15,162 bases of DNA from CAYPZL01 sp964415045 (GCA_964415045.1 CAYPZL010000141.1:1-15162), one strand, 5' to 3'; counted from the first letter of the stretch, positions 7,380 to 14,539 are shown. The notes: generated from the letters alone by a model not told the origin. Program-made: numbers and translations.

Positions 7380-7562
7380 TCCGTTTGGCTCGTGATCTCA
7401 GTCCTGCGATTGCCATCAAACCGTGTTCCTTATTTAGGACGCACGGGCGGTACGCGTGTTAATGTGCGGCGGTTTTATTTCACATTTCCGCCATTTTGTG
7501 TTAACATACACGCGTGCAGCGCGTCGTACAGTAGGAAATGGATGCAAACCGAGTAGGGTGCC
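7380..7562. promoter_or_regulatory. divergent control region between gspE operon and ECF sigma gene
   Basis: The 183 bases hold a good plus-strand sigma-70-like promoter (listed separately), and inverted arms with ACGCGTGTTAA at 7452-7462 and TTAACATACACGCGT at 7501-7515. Each arm also carries TTAACA on the minus strand, usable as a -35 element towards gspE, although no good -10 follows at standard spacing. A GGAAC on the minus strand (7429-7425) sits where an ECF-type -35 for gspE would lie, but I cannot identify a matching -10. Shared control of both operons by the ECF factor is therefore only a hypothesis. Confidence 0.4.
7479..7507 (+). promoter_or_regulatory. predicted sigma-70-type promoter of the sigma/anti-sigma pair
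   Basis: TTCACA (7479-7484, five of six to consensus) and TAACAT (7502-7507, four of six) are separated by exactly 17 bases. A start near 7514 would give a leader of about 50 bases before the ATG at 7563. The -10 element lies within the right arm of the inverted repeat, so a repressor on that repeat would block it. Confidence 0.45.
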
Positions 7563-8123
7563 ATGTTCGATAAGGCCGCCACGTACGACTTGTTCTGGGA
7601 TTCCGCGGCGTGCGAGGCCGTGGAGGAGAGCCAGCGGTGGATTCTCACCGCCATGCAGCGGTACGGCCACGAGCTGGTGACCATGCTCTGGCGCATCCTG
7701 GGCAACGATCAGGACGTGTGCGATGCGTACCAGACCACGTTCGTGCATTTAGCGCATCGTGACGGAGGGCACAAGCCCCGCCGGTTGAAAGCGTATCTGT
7801 TTCGCACCGCAAGCAATACGGCCATTTCCATCCTGCGCCGCCGGATGGCCGAGAAAAAAGTGTTGTCGAACATGGCCGAGGCGCCGCCCGAGGCGGCGGA
7901 CCCGGGCCGGGATTTCGACACGAAGTATCTGGCCGAATCGTTGCGACGCCACCTCGCGCAACTGCCCGCGCATTTGCAGGACGTGATCATGTTACGCGAC
8001 CTGGGCGAGTTGTCGTACGCCGAGGTCGCCCGCGCTTTGGGCATTTCGGTGGGGACCGCGCGGGTGTATCGCTGCAAAGCGGTCCAACTGCTGGCCGCGT
8101 GGATGAAGACTGGGGAAGAATGA
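7563..8123 (+). CDS. ECF-family RNA polymerase sigma factor
   Basis: This 186-aa sigma-70 family protein lacks region 1.1 and most of region 3, as ECF factors do. Region 2 lies at about 30-105 (ELVTMLWRILGNDQDVCDAY, then RLKAYLFRTASNTAISILRR). Region 4 lies at about 130-183 (LPAHLQDVIMLRDLGELSYA, with the helix-turn-helix AEVARALGISVGTARVYRCK). GTAGGGTG lies just before the ATG. It is cotranscribed with an anti-sigma-like gene that overlaps its stop codon. Position opposite the secretion operon makes that operon a candidate target. Confidence 0.92.
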   Translation: MFDKAATYDLFWDSAACEAVEESQRWILTAMQRYGHELVTMLWRILGNDQDVCDAYQTTFVHLAHRDGGHKPRRLKAYLFRTASNTAISILRRRMAEKKVLSNMAEAPPEAADPGRDFDTKYLAESLRRHLAQLPAHLQDVIMLRDLGELSYAEVARALGISVGTARVYRCKAVQLLAAWMKTGEE

Positions 8124-8656
8124 TGAGACTCCTGAAACGTGGAGAGAAACGACGTTCGTTGGTTAGGCAGGAAGCCGAACGGAATCTGTGCCGGAAGCTG
8201 CGGCGGCGACTGGAGGCGTCGTTGTCGCGCAGCCTTGGCCCCGACGCGCCCTGGGTCCAACGGCACGTCGCCCATTGCCCCCGCTGCCGCAAGCGCCTGG
8301 CCGATCTGGGCCGGGTGGACTGGGCCCTGCGCATCATCAAGTCGCAGCCCCACAGCCTCGATTTGCTCAAACGCGCCAACTCCTGCGCCGTCAGAATGCT
8401 CAATCACAAATTACGCGACGGGGCCCGGCAGCGCCGTCTCGACGAGGCCGGTCCCGAGCCCGCTCTGATCGAACGGTGCCGCAAATACGAGAACGTCGCC
8501 GTCAACGTCGCCGCCTGCATCGCCATCCTGTTCCTGACGAAAGCGGGGCTCTTCTCATCCTTCGCCAGGGCACGCACGGAAGGCCACCAGGCCATGAAGC
8601 AATACTACGCCACCCAGGCCGGCCAGGACCTCGCCGACGAAATCTTCCAGGGCTGA
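8120..8656 (+). CDS. zinc-motif, membrane-anchored anti-sigma-like protein
   Basis: The start at 8120 overlaps the sigma gene stop as ATGA, with GGGGAAGA ahead. ATG 8123 and an upstream GTG at 8099 are alternatives. The 178-aa product has a basic N-terminus and the zinc-anti-sigma signature H49-x3-C53-x2-C56 (HVAHCPRC). A long basic linker follows, then one predicted membrane helix at about 125-147 (NVAVNVAACIAILFLTKAGL) and a short tail. In the ZAS family this zinc fold holds the partner sigma at the membrane until a signal arrives. The tail after the helix is only about 30 residues, so little sensor domain is present. Function is from the motif and the sigma partner. Confidence 0.75.
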   Translation: MMRLLKRGEKRRSLVRQEAERNLCRKLRRRLEASLSRSLGPDAPWVQRHVAHCPRCRKRLADLGRVDWALRIIKSQPHSLDLLKRANSCAVRMLNHKLRDGARQRRLDEAGPEPALIERCRKYENVAVNVAACIAILFLTKAGLFSSFARARTEGHQAMKQYYATQAGQDLADEIFQG

Positions 8657-8722
8657 CCCGCTCCCGGTCACGCCCCACGGGCGAATCCTCCGCTCTCTGC
8701 CCTCAGAGTTGCCGAGCGAGTG

Positions 8723-10036
8723 CTACTTTCCCACACAGAACAACCGGCGCGTGGTACGGATGAACAGTTGACCGTGCGCGGCGCTGATGGATGCGCGAAC
8801 GGCTCCTTGACCGCTGGTTGGGTCCATGGGAATCACACGGATGACATCGCCGTTCGTCGCGTCGATCACCGCCACGTCGCCGGTGTGGTTGATGAGATAG
8901 ATCTTGCCGTCCGCGGCAAGCGGCGAGGCTTCGTACTTGGCGCGACCGGGCGTCTCGATGGTCCACTTGACCTTGCCGGTTCGAGGCTCGACGCGGGACA
9001 GGCATTTTCTCAGATCGCTTAGCACGAAGAAATCGTCGTCGTAGAAGGCCGGCGTGGGAACGTCGGAAGAGACCTCACGAACATCCCGACTGTCCCAGGC
9101 GATGGCGCCGTCGTCCAGCACCCCGGCGCCCTTCGGCCGTATCGCGTAGACCGGGGCGTTCTTGGGTGCACAGACGAGGACGACGTTTGCGCCGGCTACC
9201 GGAGAGGGGACCAGTCGCCAATGGCCGATACGCCTGGGATTCCAGGTGCCCCAGCGCCACAGTTCTTCGCCGGTCTCCGGGTCATGGCCTGTCAGTACGT
9301 CCCCCCCGGCCAGCAGCAACTGCGGACGCCCGTCGAACACACCGGGAATGGGCGTGCTGAATGCTTCCCGCGCCTCGGCCCGGGCCTTGCTGGGACGAAT
9401 CTGACGCCAGAGTGTCTTGCCCGTCCCCGGATCGATGGCCAGGAGGTACGATTCGTTCTCGCGGTCCGCCAGACCGCGGCCGTGCACGGGCACATCCCGT
9501 TGCAATACCTGAACGTACAGTTTGCCGCCGAACAGCGTGGGGCTGCTGGCAAAGGTCCACAGAAAGGCGAACGGTCCGTACTCATCCTGAAGATTGCGTC
9601 TCCATTGACGACTGCCGTTCATGTCGAAGCATACGAGCTCGCCGTTGCCGTAGAAGAACACCGCGATCTTGCCGTCGGTGACGGGAGAAGAGGCCGCGTA
9701 CGTGCTGCGTCGGTCCCGGCCGATGTCCTTCGCGATGTCATGCTGCCAGAGGAGTTTTCCGCTGAGCCGGTCGAAACACATCGCCAGCAGCATGTCCCGG
9801 CCGGCATCGACCCCTGACAGAAAGACGCGATCTTTCCAGATTATCGGTGTAGCCGCCGAACAGCCGGCCAGCTCGACACTCCAGGCGATTCCTTCGGTTT
9901 GGCTCCAGACCGAAGGCAAATTCCTCTCGTCGGTGGAGCCGTTGAAGTGAGGGCCTCTCCAGTGCGGCCAATCTCCGGCACCGGCGGCGGACGCACCTGC
10001 CAGTACGAACGTCAGAAAAACACAGTGCTTTAGCAT
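8723..10036 (-). CDS. exported PQQ-like beta-propeller repeat protein
   Basis: I start at ATG 10036 (MLKHCVFLTFVLAGASAAGA), which gives a clean Sec signal peptide; GGAGG and AAGGT lie 13 and 5 bases upstream. The frame extends further but without a leader. The 437-aa mature part opens with DWPHWRGPHFNG, the usual start of planctomycete PQQ-binding-like propeller proteins. It then shows repeated blade ends of the G-x-x-x-W type: GKLLWQHD, GSRQWRRN, GKTLWRQI, GEELWRWG and GKVKWTIE. Such propellers are scaffolds or quinoprotein-like enzymes; the residues needed for PQQ and calcium cannot be judged here. It overlaps the stop of the small Tat-leader ORF upstream, so it probably shares its transcript. 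Confidence 0.85.
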   Translation of the reverse strand: MLKHCVFLTFVLAGASAAGAGDWPHWRGPHFNGSTDERNLPSVWSQTEGIAWSVELAGCSAATPIIWKDRVFLSGVDAGRDMLLAMCFDRLSGKLLWQHDIAKDIGRDRRSTYAASSPVTDGKIAVFFYGNGELVCFDMNGSRQWRRNLQDEYGPFAFLWTFASSPTLFGGKLYVQVLQRDVPVHGRGLADRENESYLLAIDPGTGKTLWRQIRPSKARAEAREAFSTPIPGVFDGRPQLLLAGGDVLTGHDPETGEELWRWGTWNPRRIGHWRLVPSPVAGANVVLVCAPKNAPVYAIRPKGAGVLDDGAIAWDSRDVREVSSDVPTPAFYDDDFFVLSDLRKCLSRVEPRTGKVKWTIETPGRAKYEASPLAADGKIYLINHTGDVAVIDATNGDVIRVIPMDPTSGQGAVRASISAAHGQLFIRTTRRLFCVGK

Positions 10037-10266
10037 AGCGACCTTATACCTCCAGAGGATGTCGTTCCTGCCATCGAGCAGAGGCATGGCAGAGGATTCC
10101 AGCTCACGATGGAGCACCATGGTGATACTTGCTTGACCGCCAGCCGGCCCTCTGCCTGCGCGCTGTTGCCCTGCGCCGCGAGTCGCTGCTCGGCGAAGGC
10201 CGCAGCGGCACAACCTAAGCCCACGGTTTTGAGGAAACTGCGACGTCCCATTTCACTTTGGCTCAT
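10030..10266 (-). CDS. 78-codon Tat-leader ORF, possibly a broken gene
   Basis: ATG 10266 has one of the best ribosome binding sites in the window (GAGGAGG, five bases away). The product starts MSQSEMGRRSFLKTVGLG, a textbook Tat leader with RRSFLK and an alanine-rich h-region ending in LAAQ. About 45 residues with no recognisable domain follow, and the frame stops seven bases inside the PQQ-protein gene. Tat leaders normally precede folded enzymes of 300 or more residues, so this may be the front of a gene whose body was deleted or frameshifted. Translation of the leader may still serve to couple translation of the propeller gene. Confidence 0.5.
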   Translation of the reverse strand: MSQSEMGRRSFLKTVGLGCAAAAFAEQRLAAQGNSAQAEGRLAVKQVSPWCSIVSWNPLPCLCSMAGTTSSGGIRSLC

Positions 10267-10301
10267 TGGTGCCTCCTCGACAGTAATGGCTCTGCATTTT
10301 T

Positions 10302-10347
10302 GCAGGATGGATCCGGGACCGTGCGATTTCTCCGGTTTCCATCCTGC
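10302..10347. repeat. 9-bp inverted repeat ahead of the Tat-leader ORF
   Basis: GCAGGATGG at 10302-10310 is the exact reverse complement of CCATCCTGC at 10339-10347, with CCGG-type inner pairing. It lies in the leader of the minus-strand ORF starting at 10266. A smaller hairpin, CTGCA-TTTT-TGCAG at 10292-10305, overlaps it and could form as an alternative. No ligand or factor can be named. Confidence 0.45.
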
Positions 10348-10377
10348 CGGGTCGAAGCCAATCCATTCTCCGGCTAC

Positions 10378-10458
10378 CTGTCGCGCGGCGACGGGACCGC
10401 CGCCCGCCTCCAGACCCGGCGGCGTGACCATCAACGACTATTCGACCAGCCCTTTCCC
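10378..10458 (-). pseudogene. decayed C-terminus related to the 548-aa exported protein
   Basis: Read on the minus strand, this piece gives GKGLVE, a stop, then SLMVTPPGLEAGGGPVAARQ. The last residues of the intact unknown protein encoded at 12419-14065 are GKLAEIDPALIVTPP and AGLEVGYVPIATRQ. By eye, 12 of 17 positions from VTPP to RQ are identical with one gap, and the DNA of the two ends is also alike. I take this as the tail of a second family member, broken by a stop and lacking everything upstream. Confidence 0.55.
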
Positions 10459-10541
10459 GTCGCCCCGGAAGGGGACATTCACAGCCGGAGACGCTACCGT
10501 GTTATACCGATTCGGAAAATCTGTTGGGCGGCAGCGTCGAT

Positions 10542-10668
10542 GTCATCCTGAGGCGAAGCCGAATCCCGGCGCGCCGGGACGGCTACCGAACAGGAGGTTG
10601 CTGCCGGCCGCAGGCCAGATCCTTCATTGCGTTCGGAGCCTGCCCTGAGCGCGAGCGAAGGGATGACA
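10542..10668. repeat. REP-like / miniature inverted-repeat element
   Basis: The element starts GTCATCCTGAGGCGAAG and ends GAGCGCGAGCGAAGGGATGAC, so its outer arms (GTCATCC and GGATGAC) are inverted copies. Inside lie a perfect 16-bp palindrome (10564-10579) and the sequence CGGAGCCTGCCCTGAG. This style of sequence is known from dispersed intergenic repeats in many environmental genomes. It sits in the gap downstream of the sulfatase gene and carries no ORF of its own. Copy number cannot be judged from one window. Confidence 0.55.
10564..10579. repeat. perfect 16-bp palindrome
   Basis: TCCCGGCGCGCCGGGA is its own reverse complement and lies near the left arm of the REP-like element. It could be a cruciform tip of that element or a protein-binding site. 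Confidence 0.7.
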
Positions 10669-10698
10669 AGACCGCCCACGAATTTAACACAATTCGCA

Positions 10699-12303
10699 TT
10701 ACCCTTTCGTACGCTTGCGCTTTGAGGTCAGCACGGGGATGTTCTCAATGCCAATCGGTTTTCTGCCTTTCGGTGCGCTGCGCCCGCAGGTCTTCAACTC
10801 GCTCAACAAGGCCTGAAGCTCCCGGCGCTTCTCGGCTTCCTTGAAAAACAGGTTGGTGGTTTCGCCGGGATCTCTGCCCAGGTGGAACAATTGCCCGGTC
10901 GCATGGGGCGCGGTTTCGGGCCGCGCGTATTGCGCCATGATGCCCTTCGCGTAGCTGTTGCCTCCCGACCCCATGTGATCGAGGTACTTCCACTGACCCT
11001 GTCGAATTTGAAACTCTCCTCTGAAACTCTGGGTCAACATGTGGGGCCGGACGGGATCGTTTTCATCCCGGATTCCCAGCATGACGGGCAGCATGTCAAA
11101 GCTGTCGGTGGCGTCTTCGTCTTTGAGTTCATAGCCCACGATGGATGCCAGGGTGGCGAAGATATCCGTGGTGTTGGTCATTTGCTTTGACACCTGGCCG
11201 GCGGGAATGGCTCGCGGCCAGCGAGCGATAAAGGGAACGCGGTGGCCTCCTTCCCAGCCGTCACGCTTCATGCCGCGCCAGCCGCCGGCGGGGTCGTGAT
11301 CGTATTCCTGCCTCATGCGGTGACAGTGGACCGTCTCGGGGCCGTTGTCCGAATTGAACAGCACCAGCGTGTTGTCGTCGATTCCCAGCTCATCCAGCTT
11401 GTCGAGCAGCCGCCCGACCAGTACATCCAGTTCCCAGACGAAGTCTCCTCTGGGGCCGCCATCGGTCTTGCCCCGGAACTCTTCCGCCGGCAGGACGGGA
11501 GCGTGGGCAATCTGTGTGCACAAGACCGCCAGAAAGGGCCTGTCCTTGTGGTTCTTGAGGTGATCGGTGATGAAATCCACGGTCTTTTGGTAAAAGATCT
11601 TGTCGGCATTCTCGAAATCGTACCCCACCGACATGAATCCCTCGTCATTGTCCCACAACCAGCCGTCCAGGTTGGGCAGGTTGCTGCGCCTGTGCGTGAC
11701 TGTCGCCGGCACTTCCACCATGCCATTTTCGATGTAGACGTAAAGCGGATCGGTGTTGGGACAGTTCGGCGTGACGAACGACTCGTCGAACCCCCTCTTG
11801 TTGGGGCCGTCGATCAGCGGCGTGCTCTTTTCATAGTTGATGAGCTTGGCGTTGGCGAAGCCGCCCCCGAGCCGTTTGCCGTTGTCGTCGTACCAGGTCA
11901 GACCCACGTGCCACTTCCCGAATACGCCGGTGCGGTAGCCCCTGGATCGCAACATGTCTCCCAGGGTCAGCGTGCCCGGCTTGAGGTAGCTGGGGCCGCC
12001 GGGGCCCTCGAAGGCGCCGCCGCCCCGGCCGGTGGACCGGTAGATCTGCTGGCCGGAGTAAAGGGCGTAACGCGAAGGCGAACAGATCGTGGACGCACTG
12101 TGCGCATCCGTGAACCTGATGCCTTCTGCCGCCATCCTGTCGATGCGAGGCGTCTTATACGCGGCCTTCGGGTTGTAGGCCGAGATGTCCCCGAAGCCCA
12201 GATCATCGGTATAGACGATGACGATGTTGGGCAGCTCCGCAGCGCCCGCCCAGGCCGCGACCAACGCCGTCAAAACAACCGCGCGATGTGCGATAGGATA
12301 CAT
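10699..12303 (-). CDS. exported sulfatase (arylsulfatase-type, formylglycine-dependent)
   Basis: This 534-aa protein has a Sec signal peptide (residues 1-22, ending GAAELP). PNIVIVYTDDLGFGD follows, carrying the first calcium-binding Asp pair (33, 34). The sulfatase signature CSPSR starts at Cys74, the residue converted to formylglycine. GKWHVG holds Lys130 and His132, HAP near 267 adds a His, and SDNGPE supplies Asp319 and Asn320. GMKRDGWEGGHRVP near 345 is the usual late active-site Lys region. All key residues are present, so it should be active on a sulfate ester, probably a sulfated polysaccharide. It lies 115 bases after the 548-aa gene on the same strand and may share its transcript. 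The ribosome site before the ATG is weak. Confidence 0.95.
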   Translation of the reverse strand: MYPIAHRAVVLTALVAAWAGAAELPNIVIVYTDDLGFGDISAYNPKAAYKTPRIDRMAAEGIRFTDAHSASTICSPSRYALYSGQQIYRSTGRGGGAFEGPGGPSYLKPGTLTLGDMLRSRGYRTGVFGKWHVGLTWYDDNGKRLGGGFANAKLINYEKSTPLIDGPNKRGFDESFVTPNCPNTDPLYVYIENGMVEVPATVTHRRSNLPNLDGWLWDNDEGFMSVGYDFENADKIFYQKTVDFITDHLKNHKDRPFLAVLCTQIAHAPVLPAEEFRGKTDGGPRGDFVWELDVLVGRLLDKLDELGIDDNTLVLFNSDNGPETVHCHRMRQEYDHDPAGGWRGMKRDGWEGGHRVPFIARWPRAIPAGQVSKQMTNTTDIFATLASIVGYELKDEDATDSFDMLPVMLGIRDENDPVRPHMLTQSFRGEFQIRQGQWKYLDHMGSGGNSYAKGIMAQYARPETAPHATGQLFHLGRDPGETTNLFFKEAEKRRELQALLSELKTCGRSAPKGRKPIGIENIPVLTSKRKRTKG

Positions 12304-12386
12304 TGAGCTCGAATCCTCAACAAAAAGGGCACAGTGTTCGTACCGGTGTAGTCAGAAGACCTCACGGCTAAATACACCTGGCCGAC

Positions 12387-12398
12387 GCCGTAAACGGC
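12387..12398. repeat. small hairpin between the 548-aa gene and the sulfatase
   Basis: GCCGT and ACGGC pair around two bases in the 115-bp gap. No T-run follows in the minus direction, so read-through into the sulfatase gene is more likely than termination. Confidence 0.3.
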
Positions 12399-12418
12399 AT
12401 CACGCCGAAGCCAACCTG

Positions 12419-14065
12419 TCATTCTATTCCCTGTCGCGTGGCGATGGGGACGTAGCCCACTTCCAGGCCCGCCGGCGGGGTGACAATCAGCGCCGGGTCG
12501 ATCTCCGCCAGTTTTCCAAACGCCGGCGGCGCGAGGTAGTCGCCGTCCTTTTTCCAGTGTCTGTGGAGCTTTTCCACGCGCTTCTGGAGGGTCTCCCGCT
12601 CTGCATCGGTCAAATCGGCGTTGAGCAAGGCCGGCTGGTCGGCGAATCGATACCAGTAGTACGTCACGGTGCTGCCGTCCCCGGGATGCGCCTCGAACGG
12701 TCCGGCCACGGGGCCCGGCTTCTTCCAGCAGCTTTCCGGGTCGTCGGGAGTAACGTAGGGAGGCAAGGGTTTGCGGTCAGGCCGACCGAAGCGAACCTTG
12801 GACAGTCCTGTTTCAGCCGGAACGTCTTCGGCCGATACCGGGACCCACTTGGCCTTCTTGTTATCGTCTTTGACCAGGCGATAGTATTCCGGCAGCGTCA
12901 GCAGCGGGCCGTCCCTGGTGTCCGTCTTCGTCAGCAGCTCGTCGTTCCACTGGTATCCAAACGTGCTCGGATCAGGCGCGAAGGGGGTGGCGAAAGAATC
13001 CCAGGCGATGCGCACCCTTTCTTCCCTTGGCGTTGAGGGTCCGTAGATCCGCCAAGTCGCACCCCCTCGTCCGGGAAAGCGATGGACCACCGCCGCGGCG
13101 GGGTCGATGGTGCCGCTGGCCGGGGGGCCGCCTTCAAACCAGGCCTTGACGGCGTCCCAGAGCGCCTTCTTGGTATAGGCGGTGACGCGGTGCACGACCG
13201 CCGAATTGCCCTGCGGCCCGCGCGGGAACCGGGTGGGAGCGATCCGCGCGTAGGTCTGGCCCTTGCTGTCGGTCGCCTGGGCGCTCGGGACGTACTGCGT
13301 CTCCATCTGCAACGCCCGGTTGGGGTTGGACGGGCGGCTGTCCAGGAACATGCCCGCCAGCCGAGGGTCGTCCACGGATGCCCGCGAAAAGAAGTAGGGA
13401 GTGAAGAAAGTCACCGGGCCTTTGAAATTTCCCGTGTTCAAAAACAGGGTCCAACAGTGATTGCCGGTGGGAACGTTCTTGCCGGCGGTGGTGGACTTGG
13501 CGTCGATCAGCGGCAGCGGCAGGTAGCCATAGCCCCAAAGCTGACCGCAGGTGCCTTGTTTCAGATTCAGCCCGTCGGGGGGCCACAGCACCCAGGGACT
13601 CAGTTGTGCCACGCCATACTTGCCTTTCGGCTCCTCCCAGCTCCTTCCTTTGCCGGCCCCGGGTCCGTTGGCCCAGGCGACGAAATTCAGGGCCACCCCG
13701 CCCATGATGAACTTCGGCGTTTCCGTGGCGAACCGCGTGTCACGCCACCAGCCCAGGCCGCCCTCGATATCGGAATACATTCTCTCGATGGGCTTGGGAC
13801 GGTCGTTCTGAGCGTGCATCCAGGTCCCGAACAGCCCGGTCTGAAAGCGATTCCCCGGATATTCCTGCACCAAGGGCCAGGCCGCCACGTACATGGAGAA
13901 CCCGGCGTTATACGTCTCGGGAACCCGGTCGTTGGGGACGAGCAGATAGCCGGCCATCTCGCCTCTCTCAATCTCATTCGGCGCGCCGCTCAGCGCCACC
14001 GGGGGCAAGATGAACGCCAGACCCAGGAAGAATCCAAACAGTTCTGAAAACCTCTGTTTCAACAT
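12419..14065 (-). CDS. large exported protein of unknown function
   Basis: I start at ATG 14065 (MLKQRFSELFGFFLGLAFIL), because GGAGG lies six bases upstream and the result is a clean Sec signal peptide ending near ALSGAP. The frame is open to 14218, and ATG 14086 is a weaker choice. The 548-aa product is rich in Trp, Tyr and Pro, with patches such as GLFGTWMHAQN, DIEGGLGWWRDTRF, GQLWGYGYLPLPLID and YYWYRFADQPALLN, and a final VTPPAGLEVGYVPIATRQ. It shows no membrane helix beyond the leader, no obvious repeats and no motif I know. Many aromatic residues, and the sulfatase next door, suggest a periplasmic or surface glycan-related role, but this is only context. A decayed relative of its C-terminus lies at 10378-10458. 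Confidence 0.8.
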   Translation of the reverse strand: MLKQRFSELFGFFLGLAFILPPVALSGAPNEIERGEMAGYLLVPNDRVPETYNAGFSMYVAAWPLVQEYPGNRFQTGLFGTWMHAQNDRPKPIERMYSDIEGGLGWWRDTRFATETPKFIMGGVALNFVAWANGPGAGKGRSWEEPKGKYGVAQLSPWVLWPPDGLNLKQGTCGQLWGYGYLPLPLIDAKSTTAGKNVPTGNHCWTLFLNTGNFKGPVTFFTPYFFSRASVDDPRLAGMFLDSRPSNPNRALQMETQYVPSAQATDSKGQTYARIAPTRFPRGPQGNSAVVHRVTAYTKKALWDAVKAWFEGGPPASGTIDPAAAVVHRFPGRGGATWRIYGPSTPREERVRIAWDSFATPFAPDPSTFGYQWNDELLTKTDTRDGPLLTLPEYYRLVKDDNKKAKWVPVSAEDVPAETGLSKVRFGRPDRKPLPPYVTPDDPESCWKKPGPVAGPFEAHPGDGSTVTYYWYRFADQPALLNADLTDAERETLQKRVEKLHRHWKKDGDYLAPPAFGKLAEIDPALIVTPPAGLEVGYVPIATRQGIE

Positions 14066-14173
14066 ACGCGAACCTCCGGCAGCCATTTTTCCTTCTTTGC
14101 GTACAGCATCCGACGAGAAGCCGTCCCGCTTGTTGCAGGAATTCGACCCGTCGTCGGGCGACGTTGCCCCGAG

Positions 14174-14200
14174 GTTATGCGAAGGGCTCCTCGCTGTCAA
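14174..14200 (-). promoter_or_regulatory. possible promoter of the 548-aa gene
   Basis: On the minus strand TTGACA (14200-14195) is a perfect -35 element. CATAAC (14179-14174) is a four-of-six -10 element, but the spacing is only 15. The start codon is about 100 bases further on. The short spacer makes this uncertain. Confidence 0.3.
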
Positions 14201-14308
14201 CGGTATTGCCCGAGCCATCGACTCCGTGTCTGTGCAATCTCTCGGGCATCCTCGTTTTGGACCCTGGGCAGCACCGGCCGCACGGGCTTCAAATCAACGA
14301 TCAAAGTG

Positions 14309-14390
14309 CAATGAGCGAAATTGCCCCGCCGCGCCCGAATGGAGTTGGATGGCGTGCAGGGCACACTCCACGGGTTTGCATGGCTCATTG
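14309..14390. other. nested imperfect stem-loop, candidate structured RNA or protein site
   Basis: Four sets of complementary arms lie in order. CAATGAGC (14309-14316) pairs with GCTCATTG (14383-14390), CCCG (14334-14337) with CGGG (14371-14374), TGGAGT (14340-14345) with ACTCCA (14365-14370), and GTGC (14354-14357) with GCAC (14361-14364). This makes 22 base pairs with internal loops in 82 bases. It lacks the ends expected of integron attC sites. Which strand is transcribed, if either, is unknown. Confidence 0.45.
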
Positions 14391-14482
14391 CCGATTCCCT
14401 CGGTGTTCTCTGAGACTTCTGTGGCAGAACATCCTTTTCGAGCAGTCCGCGTATCTCGCGGTTGGAAATGAGTATGGTGTCC

Positions 14483-14539
14483 CCGGATTTCCGCCCCCGG
14501 CCCCAGGGCGACGGGATCGACATCGGCGCCTACGAGTGG
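14483..14539 (+). pseudogene. C-terminal remnant of a right-handed beta-helix surface protein
   Basis: The frame reads SPDFRPRPQGDGIDIGAYEW. The pattern RP-x-G-x-G-x-DIGAYEW is the standard ending of pectate-lyase-like parallel beta-helix (choice-of-anchor Q type) proteins common in Planctomycetota. The helix coils that should come before it are absent, and the frame has no proper start. I infer that the rest was lost by deletion. Confidence 0.55.

Noticed and set aside
8671..8683. Hairpin CGCCC-CAC-GGGCG between the convergent anti-sigma and PQQ-like genes as a terminator
   Set aside because: The stem is only five base pairs and no T-tract follows on either strand.
10564..10668. CRISPR-like repeats
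   Set aside because: There is only one palindrome and one pair of inverted arms, with no regular spacing and no cas genes.
11242..12306. 354-aa plus-strand frame opposite the sulfatase
   Set aside because: Antisense shadow. The minus strand carries every catalytic motif of a sulfatase.
13082..14047. 321-aa plus-strand frame opposite the 548-aa gene
   Set aside because: Antisense shadow with His/Gly/Arg-rich composition. The minus-strand gene has a signal peptide and a strong ribosome site.
14309..14390. Integron attC site
   Set aside because: The arms lack the RYYYAAC/GTTRRRY ends, and there are no cassette ORFs or integrase nearby.
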